Positions 45,001-57,000 of a DNA stretch of 64,000 nucleotides are shown in pieces. The translations under genes and the position numbers were made by a program. The stretch comes from Myxocyprinus asiaticus (lineage: Eukaryota > Chordata > Actinopteri > Cypriniformes > Catostomidae). The DNA is taken from the NCBI RefSeq assembly GCF_019703515.2, contig NC_059351.1, positions 21,157,001 through 21,221,000 on the forward strand, read 5' to 3'. Under the pieces are notes generated by a model. It saw only the letters and a list, made by a program, of their open reading frames with translations. It had not been told where the DNA came from and searched no databases. Numbering within the stretch: the first letter of the stretch is position 1; each line of letters starts with the position of its first letter.

Positions 45001-48000
45001 AAGTGTTTCTCAATCAAGGATGCATTGCTTGAGTGTTTTTAAGTAGTGCCCTACTGACATCTGTTTTATTCTTTACCAAATCATGTTTTCCTTTTTGTTA
45101 TTTATTATTATTTTCCAGAACTCCATGTTTTAGTTTAATTTCTTCATCAAAATAATGAATTAAAGTCTTTTAACAAGTGAAATATAACTTCATGTCATCA
45201 TTGCATTTATTTTGCCAAACATTTATTCAGCAGCAGTCTTGTCATATATTGCATTATTATTATTATTATTATTATTATCATTACAGTGAATATTACATTT
45301 GTAATATATTTCTGTCACAATTTCTTCAATTTCAGGGCTCTAGCTTATATTTTGAAATGTTTTTATTATAATTTTGACGTATTTTTTTGCCTGAATCTTC
45401 ACTTTCCGGATAAACCGTTTGCGACACATAAATCATGTCTGAAATCTCATCTTACACTGGCCTTCGAGTCTGACAAATGAAATATAGGACACAGTTTTGG
45501 AGTGTTTGTAGTTTGTGTTTTAAATTACTGGTGTTTGTGTATGTGGTCATTTTTAAATGTTATGTTTTAAATTAGGGATGCACCGATACCACTTTATCTT
45601 CCGATTCCGATATCGGAAATCTCAGTATCGGCTGATACTTATCCCAAGCTGATACCAGTGTTGTTTTTTTGCATAATCAGTTTAGAATATCTTTATTGTG
45701 TGGAACTAATTGGGAGTACTTTTTAATATGTAAAGAAACACAAACCTCTAACTACACATTATTTGAATGTAAATGTATAGCTTATTAAGAAACACTTTAT
45801 TATTAACTAGTATACTGGATAATGTAGCAGCAAAATTAACAGTAATTCCAGTCTTCAAGTCTCCAGTGGAAAAGAAACCAGTGTTTTATTTTTTCCAAAA
45901 ATGTTTAAACTTGCATCTGGACTTTAAAGGATTCAGATCTTTCTTTTTTTTGTTTTTTTTTTTTTTTTTTTTGTTCAGTTTAGTTGTAAGACATCAGTCC
46001 ACTTTTCACACAGTTATTTTTTGGAACCCATTCAACTTAAATATTGTTATAAATTGTAAATAAATTCTAATGATGACAATAATAGTAATAAATTATTATT
46101 GAGTTTTTAATTTTAAATACAACAGTAATATATTTAAATTGTGCACTTTTTAAACCCTCTCGCTTTTATTTTGACATTCTAAACTCTCCAGGAAGTCCTG
46201 TATGTGTCTGTTTGTAGGCAAGTTCACTGTAGTTTAATTTGCTGCTTATTCAAATTCTGGTAAAATGCACCTCCGGTGCCATTCTAAATGCATATTATAA
46301 GTGAACTGAACTATTGAGCATCTACATCCGAGATGCTGTTCTTGAGTAGCGCTCAAATATTGCGCACCGCTGTGAAGGCTAAAAATAGCTGCGAATGCAT
46401 CACCAACCTGTGCATGAGTTTGTGTCAACCGAGCGTTAGCGCTGCGCATACTATATTTTTTGTTAATTTAATGTATTTATTAAACAGCCTTTTGTGATTC
46501 ACCAAGCTATCGCACATCTTCAAGTGGCTTTGAATAAAATGCACGAGTCATATGAACTGCTTTAATGGTGTTTTTATGGTTCTTTTATGTCATTTTTAGA
46601 GCTTGACAGTAACTAACATGACTAACACGCAGTATCGGATTTGGATCGGGCTCGTCGGACTGATACCCGATCCATCTAAAAGCTTCAGTATCGGAGCCGA
46701 TACCGATCCAGGTATCGGATCGGTGCATCCCTATTTTAAGTTGTATTACTGTGAAGCACTTTGGTGAACTCTGTTGTTTTAAATGCTTTATAAAGTTGAG
46801 TTGAGATTAAAATGCAAATGCTGTGATTAAATTATATAAATATGTAGTTTACATGTGCTGCGTGGTTGACAGTAGGTTAGTGCTCTGCTCTGTCATCCGA
46901 AACGTGTCGTGAATGGTTCTCCATGTATGAGCGGTCGGAATTATACATTCAAAGTACGCAGCTCTTCCACACGAAGATTGCAGCCTTTAGCGATTTAATA
47001 AATCACACTAGGAAATGTCGCAATTTTAATTTTATTAATTGTCCATTTTAGTGTAAGGAGTAATGGAGCATGCGCTCAAAATGAGCGTTTTAAAGCAGTC
47101 GTGTGTCAGTCATATTGCGCGCTGGTACTGGATAGTCTGTGCTCAGTACTACAGAAACGCTGGTATCGTTACATCTTTTTTTATTTTACCAAAATACCTG
47201 CACTTTTGACAACGCTATCTTGAACTTGTTCCAGCAGCTTTGGAATACTTAACACTTGAAAAATCCCTCCAGTGTCTTTCTGTTTGGTTGCCCTTACAAA
47301 AATTAGAGGGTTCATGACAACCTTGCCGCAAATTCGGCACTCATTATTTTCACATGCAAATGAGCTTTGTGGCAATTTGTCTGTCAAAGGTTTGCTGCAG
47401 GTTCACCACTACTGGAGAAGAGTTTTTTTTTTTTTTTTTTCTTTGCAAGGGATTCGTAAATATTTTATGCTTTGAAAGCTGTCACGGTGACTATCTTTAT
47501 TCTTTAAGCTCAATCGAAAGCATTTGTGGCATGATGTTGATTACCACAATTCATTTTGACTCGTTCCTTTTCTTTAAAGCAAAAATCGAGGCTACAATGA
47601 AGCACTTACAATGGAAGTGAATAGGGCCATTTTTTTGGAGAGTTTAAGGGCAGAAATGTGAAGCGTTTTATTTCATAAATTCATAAATTTTAAATTTTAC
47701 AGTCATTTTTAGGTTTTGTTGACTGTCTTTATGGAAACGAAGTTAGAAAGCGATTTCATCACATTAAAAGCATGTTTACAAGCATATTGTTTGACTTGTG
47801 TAGGGCCCTAAGATTTCTGCGTTGCGGAAAATGGACAATCGCGGAATCGTAATATGTCCTAGTGTGATGATTAGACCTTAATGTTAAGATTTAATGAAAC
47901 AAACTGTTTGCATGAGCTGCACTTGAATAGGTAAGTTAATGGGAGAAGCCGGTGTCAGGACGTGCATCACATGTGTACTATATATTTATATGATCAAATT

Positions 48001-51000
48001 ATAGCCTTTTAATAAGCATATTAGTCCATATAGCGAACGGCTTTTCCGGAGGTGTGAAGTCGTCAAAAACATCCGGTTTTGTGCTATAATGGCACAATAA
48101 GTGTCCCATTTATCTAGACACCTGAAATTGAAAACAATGCGACAGAGAAATATATTCAGTGTAGGAGCAGTAGTAATAATGATAATATATCAATAATAAT
48201 TAATTATATTTAAACAATATCTCACAAACAAGAGTTTCATCACTGCTTTCATTGACGCCGGGTTCACATCCTCCCAGTGAGTGAGACGTGAGTGGCGCAT
48301 GAGCAGGGCGATCAATGTGTGGATTTTCACATTGGCCATGTCTCTTCCGCGAGAAACAGCAGCGCCTCTGCGCAGAAAATAGTTATCTATGGGGTCCTAT
48401 GCCAAGTTTTTTCTTTAAGGTCCTTATAAGCTGAGGTTATTGCTGCTTTAAGGACAACAGCGGGCAGTCACGTGCTCTTCATCTTTATCAGCACACTTGG
48501 TTGTGATTGGTTAATGTTGCGTCTATACTGTACACCTATATACTAGCGGTCGACCGATATATCGCCATTTCTAATTAATCTGCTTATATTCTGACTTTTA
48601 ATTAACGCATCGTCCGATAAATTTTCCCATTTATGTCTTGAGGCCGCTGAAAATCGCCTGCTTGCATTTGAAGTGACTGAGACATGTAAATGACCATTCA
48701 TGGTTTTTGTTACGTGCCATCGTGTACTACAATAAGACCGGTGTGCAACACAGTCTCATTTAAACGGTCAATAGGCAGTCCACATGGCGTTACTCTTGCA
48801 CTGATGCCACAGTATACTACCCAAGACACAAGCTATAATAACAGCGAAGTACCACATTGTTTTTTTTATTCATTACATTTGTATGTATATATTCTCAGAT
48901 AGCAGAGGTATTCAGCTGAACTCGGTGGTGAAGCATCTTGGACTATCAGCCCAGGCCAGGGGCTGTTCAATCAAACAGAATGGAACCAAATGCGATTTGG
49001 ATCTCGAGACACATCTTTCCTGACAAAGTATTAAAAAAAAACTCATTGCTTAATCTGAGAAATGCTTATAAGAGAGCAAGACGCAAAAGCCAAGTACCTC
49101 CACCTACTTTAAGGGGATATTCACATGGAACGTGTCGCTTTTACAACCATCCATTTGTTTTTATTTGTGAACGCACGCTAGGCGAACGTCTTTGTTTTTC
49201 TTTGTTTTTGTTTGGTCTCGTAACCGCACTGTTTTTAGATGCTGTCTAATTAAAAAATAATTTTAAAAAGCATCTCGAGACACCTGCTTTCTGTTCAACT
49301 GTGTCTAGCCTTTTTAGCGCAAGAATGGATCGATCTGAAGTCATCGTCAGTTCTTGGCACACATCCAAAATTCGAATGCACAATTTTAGCATTCGAATGC
49401 ACAATTTTAGCATTCGAATGTGCATTTTTTTTTTCTTAACTTTGACCAATATTCGATTTTCAAATTTTTATTTGACAGCTCTAATGCACTGAATGTGCAG
49501 TTGATTCGATTAGGGTTTTTTTTGAGAAAATGCGATTGCAAACATGGGCATGCCATCCATGGTTGCTGGACTACTGTGTACTGTTATTTCCTTTTTCTAG
49601 TATATTAACACATTTTTCATGTGCAAATAAATTACAAAAATGTTATGACCAAACAAATCAGAAGAAACTGCTATCTACCATTTAAAATGAAAATTTTATT
49701 TTTTTTAGATTATCTTTTTCAAAGTTAAAGTTTTTTTGTGAAAGTGAGTAAATATAGTGCTAAATAAGAATTTAATACTTTTTTGCCATTTTATTTACTC
49801 ACCATTGTATTGGCCACCCTGCTCTCTGAATATCGGCATCGGCCTTGAAAAAACCCATATCGGTTGACCACTATATTCTAGGGCTTCACAATCAGAAAAA
49901 CTAATCACGATTAGTTATGACTGCCACGATTATGTAATCGTTAAAACTGACGATTACAGCGTTCAATTTAAGTCCGCTCCTGTTACGTCAGTGGTTTCTA
50001 TTTATGTGTTTTTGCAGCGGTTGAGTATTCTAACCAATAACCAACATGTCCGTTGAGCAATGAAACAGCAATGGCCAATCGGAGCCGCTTAAATTAGTCC
50101 TCCGACCTATCTGTAATGGCAACTGATCCTAATGCGCAAGTTTTAAACCGTCTGAATGCCCAGATGTTTGCTTTATGTTCTAGCTCTGTTCGCGTGGCAC
50201 ACGAAAATTAATACTGAAGAAACATCACCTGGCATCCGAAAAGAAGCTGTAGAACGAGTGAAAAGCACTTTGGAATTATTTTGGATTCATTGCATATTGC
50301 ACCTCTCGCTTTGAACGTAGATGTTAAATACACTGCAAATGAGCAACAGGACAAAACTAAAACGATCCCGTTCTAATCAAGGCATAGATGCGGTGTAAAT
50401 AATTGCTTTTATTATGCTGATTAGACAGCTTTGTTTTTAATGAGAGCATTCGCGATAGTGCAGACCTTTGTGCGGAGCGTCATTGAGCTTGCGTCGAAAT
50501 GCAGGTCTCAAACAGTGTAAACTTGCAGTGAGTGACAGCAGATTTCTAATTAATCTGCTTATATTCTGACTTTTTTAATTATCGCATCGTCCGATAAATT
50601 TTCCCATTTATGTCTTGAGGCCGCTGAAAATCGCCTGCTTGCGAGACATGTAAATGACCATTCATGGTTTGTTTTGTTACGTGCCATCGTGTACTACAAT
50701 AAGACCAGTGTGCAATCGCACAAACTCTGATCGCAAATGACTGTTTTTAATTTCCAAAGTGCAACCACTGAGGCCAAAAATGATCTAACGGTGATCTTAC
50801 ATCAACAAGATCACCATTGAGGATCTAACGGGATGAATGGTCCCGTCTTGCCACTGAAGGGCTTACTGAATGCAGCAACTTGGTCGATTTAAATCGGCTG
50901 TTAATAAGTTTGAATATTGAATGTCATTATTTACTGTACGTGGACTAATAATTTAAGCAGTAATTTAGCAATAATATAATTTATTCTATACCACAGATCA

Positions 51001-54000
51001 ATTTAAATTTTTTATTTGCCTTACCTTAAACATTATTACAATATAAAATACAATACAGTATAATGCTTAAAAGATGCTTAAAAGAAACTGGAGCGCAGCT
51101 CATATCCACCATTGAAATCTGCTGCTCTGAAGAACCACACGGTTGCTTGCTTTGTGACATCACGGTATTTTAATATTTTAATCGACATTTAATAATCGTG
51201 ATTACAATATCAAGGGCAGTAATCGACAATTATGATTTTTGCTATAATTGTGCAGCCCTACTATATACACAGAATGGCAAAAGGTCCGGCAGTTTATTAA
51301 GTTATATTGAGTTTACTTGCATGCAGACATAAATTGTAGTGCACTATAGGTTCGGTTTGAATAATTTAGCTTTTATGTCTTAATCTTAGATTATTTGTGT
51401 TTTACTGCACACAGAGCCGCTGAGCTCAGCGTGAGCCGTGCTGCAAAAATAGGCTCAATGCTGAAACTATCCACTCACTGCTGCTTCTGGGACGCATCAC
51501 CTCGCAACTCGCGCTTGCTGCGATAATGGTGTAATCTGTTAATATGGTCGCAAAAACGAAAACTCGCCGCTCACGCTCCGCTCATGGAAGATGTGTGAAT
51601 CCGGCGGAATACAGTGATGCTCTTCAGTGAAAATAATTATTAAAAATTTAGTTTTGGATTGTGCTTTGATCTGTATAGAAGCTCTTCATTTAATAAAAAA
51701 TAATGCAATGGTATGTTGTAAAGTAATTGTTCTGTTCTCATTTGATTAAAATTCCATGAATTTCATTAGGGTTTTTTTTATTATTATTATTATAAAATGT
51801 ACTTAAATTTTAACCTGGAATTCAGAGAAAATAAAACTGAAATAGGAATAAAAATTAATGGATTTCATAGGGCCCTACTTGTGGCTATACTTTTGAAATG
51901 GAAGGTATTTCATAATTTACGGATTGGCCCTATTCACTTCCACTAAGTGCCTCACTGGAATCCAGATTTTTGCAATATAATGTCACAAATGCTGTCAATT
52001 GTGCTTAACTTGTATTGTGCCTGGAATGTTCCTTTGAGGATCTTGTTGTCCTCCAATGTATTTTATGCCTTTGCCTACTATCTCTTTTAGGTGTCCTGAA
52101 CTGAGATATTTATAGAGCTGTGAAGCTACAGTGGGACAGTGTACCTAGAAAAGTGTTCCAAATGTTTTTGTCCAAGTAGGCATCTATATTAAATGGGTGG
52201 TGGTGATGCTATATGGGTCAAAGAAACCATCATACCTGAATGTAAAGATAGCGGACAGTCCTCCGTCTGTGTGCATCGTTGGCTCATTTGCCTGTGGTTG
52301 ACTACTAAGAGTTTCACAAAGCAGTCGTACTACCTATGCGTCCGTAATTTGCTTGTGATCAACGTGGCCGACCAGTGTTTTTTGGTATGCAGAAAAACCA
52401 AGTAAACCTGGCCCTCCCAAGAAACTTATGACACCCCCCACCCTGGTTTGATGTCTATGTCCCACTTTGCTAGTCTGACGGTGAAATAAGAGAATCTGTT
52501 GCCCACCCTAAAGGTCAAATGCCACCTAAAAACAAGGATGCTGATTGGGCAATCCAGTTGCGCTAAAATACAAAAGAACCAATGTGACTTGATACACCTG
52601 TTCACCAACTAGATCACTGCACAGCATCCAACAATTAACCTTAGTTAACATGTCAATAACTTTTCTAGTGGATGTAATTTTATGAATTTTTATCAAATGT
52701 AAAAATAAAAAAATGGCATCATTTAATATTTTTGATAACCGTTTAATCAATGTCACTCCAGGCTGTGCTATATTGTGAATAAGGCCATCAAAGTAGCACT
52801 TCTATAAAGTTAAAAGTGGCTCAACTTTATAATAAAAAAAAGAAGCTCAGAAAACATTGCATTTGGTTCCGTTCTTTGGCTGTGCGTCCAGCTGTCTTTT
52901 TTCAAGGAGCAAATTTTGTTGTGTCTGGTCAACTTTACCCTAATTTAGCCTAATTATAGGCTACAAGATGTGGTTTTTAAAAACCTATTTTGCACATTTT
53001 GTTTAACTGTAGATCGCTGCGGTGTTGATGGCTTTTCCAGCTGTGTGTTGTCTAATGTCTACATTGTCTCCACCTGCACAGGAAGCTCAGGGTTTTTCCT
53101 GGGTCAAAAATGGTCTTCCGTGGTGGCTGAAGTACACGTTCATCACGTGGCAGTTATTTTTTTTTTTTTTACATAATTGTAATTTATATTTAAGTTGTAT
53201 TTCTTGTTTGTAATATTTTTCAATCATCTGTGCATCTAGAAACTTCTGAACTCAGTTTTTGTTGTTGTTCAAGGTGCTGTGGGAAATCAAACTAACTTAA
53301 CACTTATTTCTATAGGGCTTGTTAGAATATTCATGAGTTAACCACTATAGTGAGAGTACTGATTTGGGACTGTGCTTCTACAGTAAATTTGTATGTTTCC
53401 TACCTTATAACAGAGATTGGGTTCCTTTTATCAGACTCTTAATGATTTAGGAATCATTGTGTTTCTAGGAATATCTGAAGCAACGCCAGGCCAGTTTGTT
53501 TCTAATATCAAACATATTACAATTACACATGACTTAATTCATAATTTATATTCTACTCTGTAGCCTACTTGCACTTGTGTTTACCATAATTAAGACCAGG
53601 GAAGAAAATAGAAACTGGCCCAAATGTTGTTGGGGGGGGGGTTGCTGTCCTTTTCTGCACATCGCTGCCCCCTTCCGCATATCGCGACACCGTTTTGTGG
53701 TGCGTTCTGCATAACGCGGCAGCCCATGCGGCCCCATTTCGCGGGCGGCCCACCGGGAAAAGTCCCGGTTCTCCCAATGGCTAGTCCACGCCTGATTAAG
53801 ACCATGGATTGCTCCTCAGATGTTAGGTAGTCTTTCTTAAAAATAAACTGTTCATTTGTTATGAAAAAATGAAATAATAGCCTAAACACATTTAAAAACT
53901 TAGATTTAATACAACTACCACAGTTGTAATGGAAAAAAATCTATTAAAGTTTACTGCGATAAATGTTTGTAAGGGTGTGTTGGTGTGAAAAGTCATGTTA

Positions 54001-57000
54001 TTGATGCTAGTGCAGGTGTTTTCTCTTTCTCTCATCAGTGCTGTTTAGAATGTCAGTGCTGTCTTGCTGTTTGAAATGGTTGAACTGATCCCTAGCTCTT
54101 TAAAATTGAAAATTCTCATGTAGAATTCAAATTGGTTGCATGAGGTTTATGCGCCATGATATCGAGGGATGCCCAGTTTAGCTTTTAACTATAAACAAAC
54201 CCGAAATACACAACGGACTCTTATTTTAAAGTGTAGACTTGGAAACCCTTTCTTGGAAATCATACCTCTAAATGTATTCCCTTTAAAACGATAAGGAATT
54301 GGTGTCCTGTGCTCAACGTGTGCTCTCTTCATGCAGGTTAAGCAGATGGCAGCCGTGCTCTTGCGTCGACTACTGTCCTCATCTTTCGAGGAGGTTTACC
54401 CCAGCATGACCGTCGACGTGCAGACAGCCGTGAAAACGGAGCTGCTCGCTGGAATCCAGTCGGAAGCTTCCATCAACATCCGCAAGAAGATCTGCGACAT
54501 CGCTGCCGAGCTTGCTCGCAATCTCATAGGTAAGTTAACGTTTCGTAACATTGTGTGATTACTTTGTTGCACACTGGAGTAGAAGTGAAGAAATGTCTTC
54601 TGTTTCTCAAGATGATGATGGGAACAATCAGTGGCCAGAAGTCCTCAAGTTCCTGTTTGATTCGGTTAACTCGCAGGATGTCAGCCTCAGAGAAGCAGCG
54701 CTGCACGTTTTCTGGTAAAAAAGTTTGGAATGTCTAAGTTTAAGATTCTGCTTAAACCGGAATAATTATGCATTTTAAAAAAAAACAAATATTCTGGTTA
54801 ACTTTAAAAATAAATTGATATTCACAATATATTTGCAGTGATGGTGGAATAAAATCAATGGATGGCCTAATTATATTATTAAAAGCATTATGAAATGGTT
54901 AAGCTAAAATCCTTGAATTAACAAAACACTAAATCTGTAATTGTCCCTTGTTTTATTTCAGTACTAGTTTGTCCATTTTCATTTTGTTTCTCTAATTGAA
55001 TGGTTTGTCGCATTCAGGAATTTCCCTGGTATTTTTGGTAATCAGCAGCAGCATTACCTGGAGGTGATCAAGCGCATGTTGGTGCAGTGCATGCAAGATC
55101 AGGACAACCCACAGGTCCGTGTCTCGCACCGGTTTATAAACTTCTTATTTTCATTTTTTTTAGTTTCCATAATCCTTATTTCTTTTTCAGATTCGAACCC
55201 TGGCTGCGCGTGCAGCTGCATCCTTCGTCCTGTCCAATGAGGGAAACACAGCGCTGTTGAAACACTTTTCAGACCTTCTTCCTGGCATCCTGCAGGTGAA
55301 AAGCTCTTCTAACTTCACCTGCGAGGAGCGTCTAACCTCTGATTCCTCAACTCCGATTTAACAGTTGTCTACTCAGAATGCAGTGCTCTAAAATCTAAAA
55401 TAGCAGTTTGAAAATGTTCTCATCAGGCAGTGAATGAATCCTGTTACCGTGGCGATGACTCTGTGCTGAAGTCATTGGTGGAGATTGCAGACACTGCCCC
55501 TAAATACTTGAGGCCCAACCTGGAGGCCACACTCCAGCTCAGCCTAAAGGTAATCTCTATTAGTTTACCTTTAGCTAATAAGATATTTTATGTTTAGTTC
55601 TCTAAACCAGTGGTTCCCCAAAAATTTTTAAACTGCGGCACCCCTTTATAGCATTCTCCCCCCCCCCATGGCACCACAACCACTGAAAAAATAAACAATG
55701 TGATTGAAAATACTCCTTAATTTTAAGTTTAATATTGATATAAATATTAATGTGTTAAAATGTAGCCATCAAGTGTTTCTCCTAAACATTGCTTAAAGTT
55801 TTTAAATTATTCAAGAGCTAGTAATAAAACAGAGTAATAAAAAAAAGAACCGAGTCAACAGTGCTTTGTATTATTTTTGGAACAGTAGCAATTAATAAAA
55901 AAATGTGGAAATAAAAACATTACACCGAATTCATTGAAAAAAAACATCTTAAATTTACTGTGATTTATTAGATATACATTAATAAAGATCCAATACAGAG
56001 TTTGACTGAAAAGCAGACATGTTATTGAAATTGATTGGGCTTAAAGTTTCTGAAGTTAACCAGCCAAAAGCGGTGAGCACTTTTCTTGTCAATATTGTTG
56101 TTTGATTACTAAATAACGATAGGCTATAACAGCTGCAGCACTTCTATTAGGCTGCATTTACACATTGCACAGATCGGATATTTTGAGAAGTTTTTTGTCC
56201 TGTCTACATGTAATACATTGATGGTTTCCATTAATATCGTTTCAAGACTGCAGGTTTTTGTCCCGTCTGTTAACACTCCCATAATATATTAACGTCTGTT
56301 TACATTCTTATCGCGTCAAGGAGCGCATTTAAATGTTCACGCGCACAGCTGCGTTCACCACGTGAAATGCACTCTAAAGAGAGCATGCACACATACACAT
56401 GCGAGTGCTTAAAAAGCTGGCTGTAGACAAACAGTGCATGGGTACGGAATTGCGTCAGTACTCTGTTCTGCCGGTACTTTTAACTGGTGGCTATTAAAAT
56501 ATTAAACTGAAGAAATTTTGCGGCACACCAGCAAGTCGCGACACCCAGTTTGAGAACCACTGCTTTAAACTGTGGACTAAACTCTGTTGTGCCTGGTGGT
56601 TCCTTGGGGCGGCTCGTCCATGCTGATACTCGAGGTTATATTTGACAGGCACATATTAATATCTGTGATTTATGCTTGGAAGCTGCCGATTCCATGCGTC
56701 TTCCATAGCCCGGTTACAGAAACATGGCATGAATTTTGTCTTTGGTATGTTAGCATGCTAAGGTTTAAACAAGCGTGCTAATGTGATGAGAAAGTTCACT
56801 CAAGAATCTTAGCCAATCAGTGCATACTTGATAATTACAAAGACTGCAAAAGTAACCATTTCATTCATTTTCTCCATTGGTGAATTAATATGAATGAGCA
56901 CTTAAGACCGGCCTACTGTGAGCTCTGAGGTTAACTGATGGTATATGCTTTTGTTGAAGCCAGGCCGTGTTATTTCAACGTAATTTAAGTGTTTCAAAGC

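Larger units (their letters stand above)
44855..47217. mobile_element. hAT-like element carrying a nested hAT-like element
   Basis: Ends TAGTGTTGTCACAGTACC and, inverted, GACAACGCTA. Flanked by 8-bp repeats TCTTGATC (44847-44854) and TCTTGAAC (47218-47225), one mismatch. A second element (45573-46733) is inserted in it. No transposase frame; non-autonomous. Confidence 0.8.
47802..51876. mobile_element. 4.1-kb hAT-like element, itself a host of two more
   Basis: Ends AGGGCCCTAAGATTTC and, inverted, GATTTCATAGGGCCCT. Flanking repeats ACTTGTGT (47794-47801) and ACTTGTGG (51877-51884). Removing the two inner elements leaves about 1.36 kb of its own sequence with no open transposase. Confidence 0.75.
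47494..52040. mobile_element. FB-1 foldback element split by a 4-kb insertion
   Basis: The left part (47494-47801: AAGCTCAATCGAAAGCATTT, TGTGGCATGATGTTGATTA) and right part (51877-52040: AAGTGCCTCACTGGAAT, GTCACAAATGCTGTCAATTG, GGAATGTTCC) together match the intact FB-1 at 16510-17076. The gap between them is exactly the hAT-like element at 47802-51876. Confidence 0.75.

Noticed and set aside
49301..49492. Repeat peptide SIRMHNF frame
   Set aside because: Comes from a 22-bp direct repeat inside a transposon.
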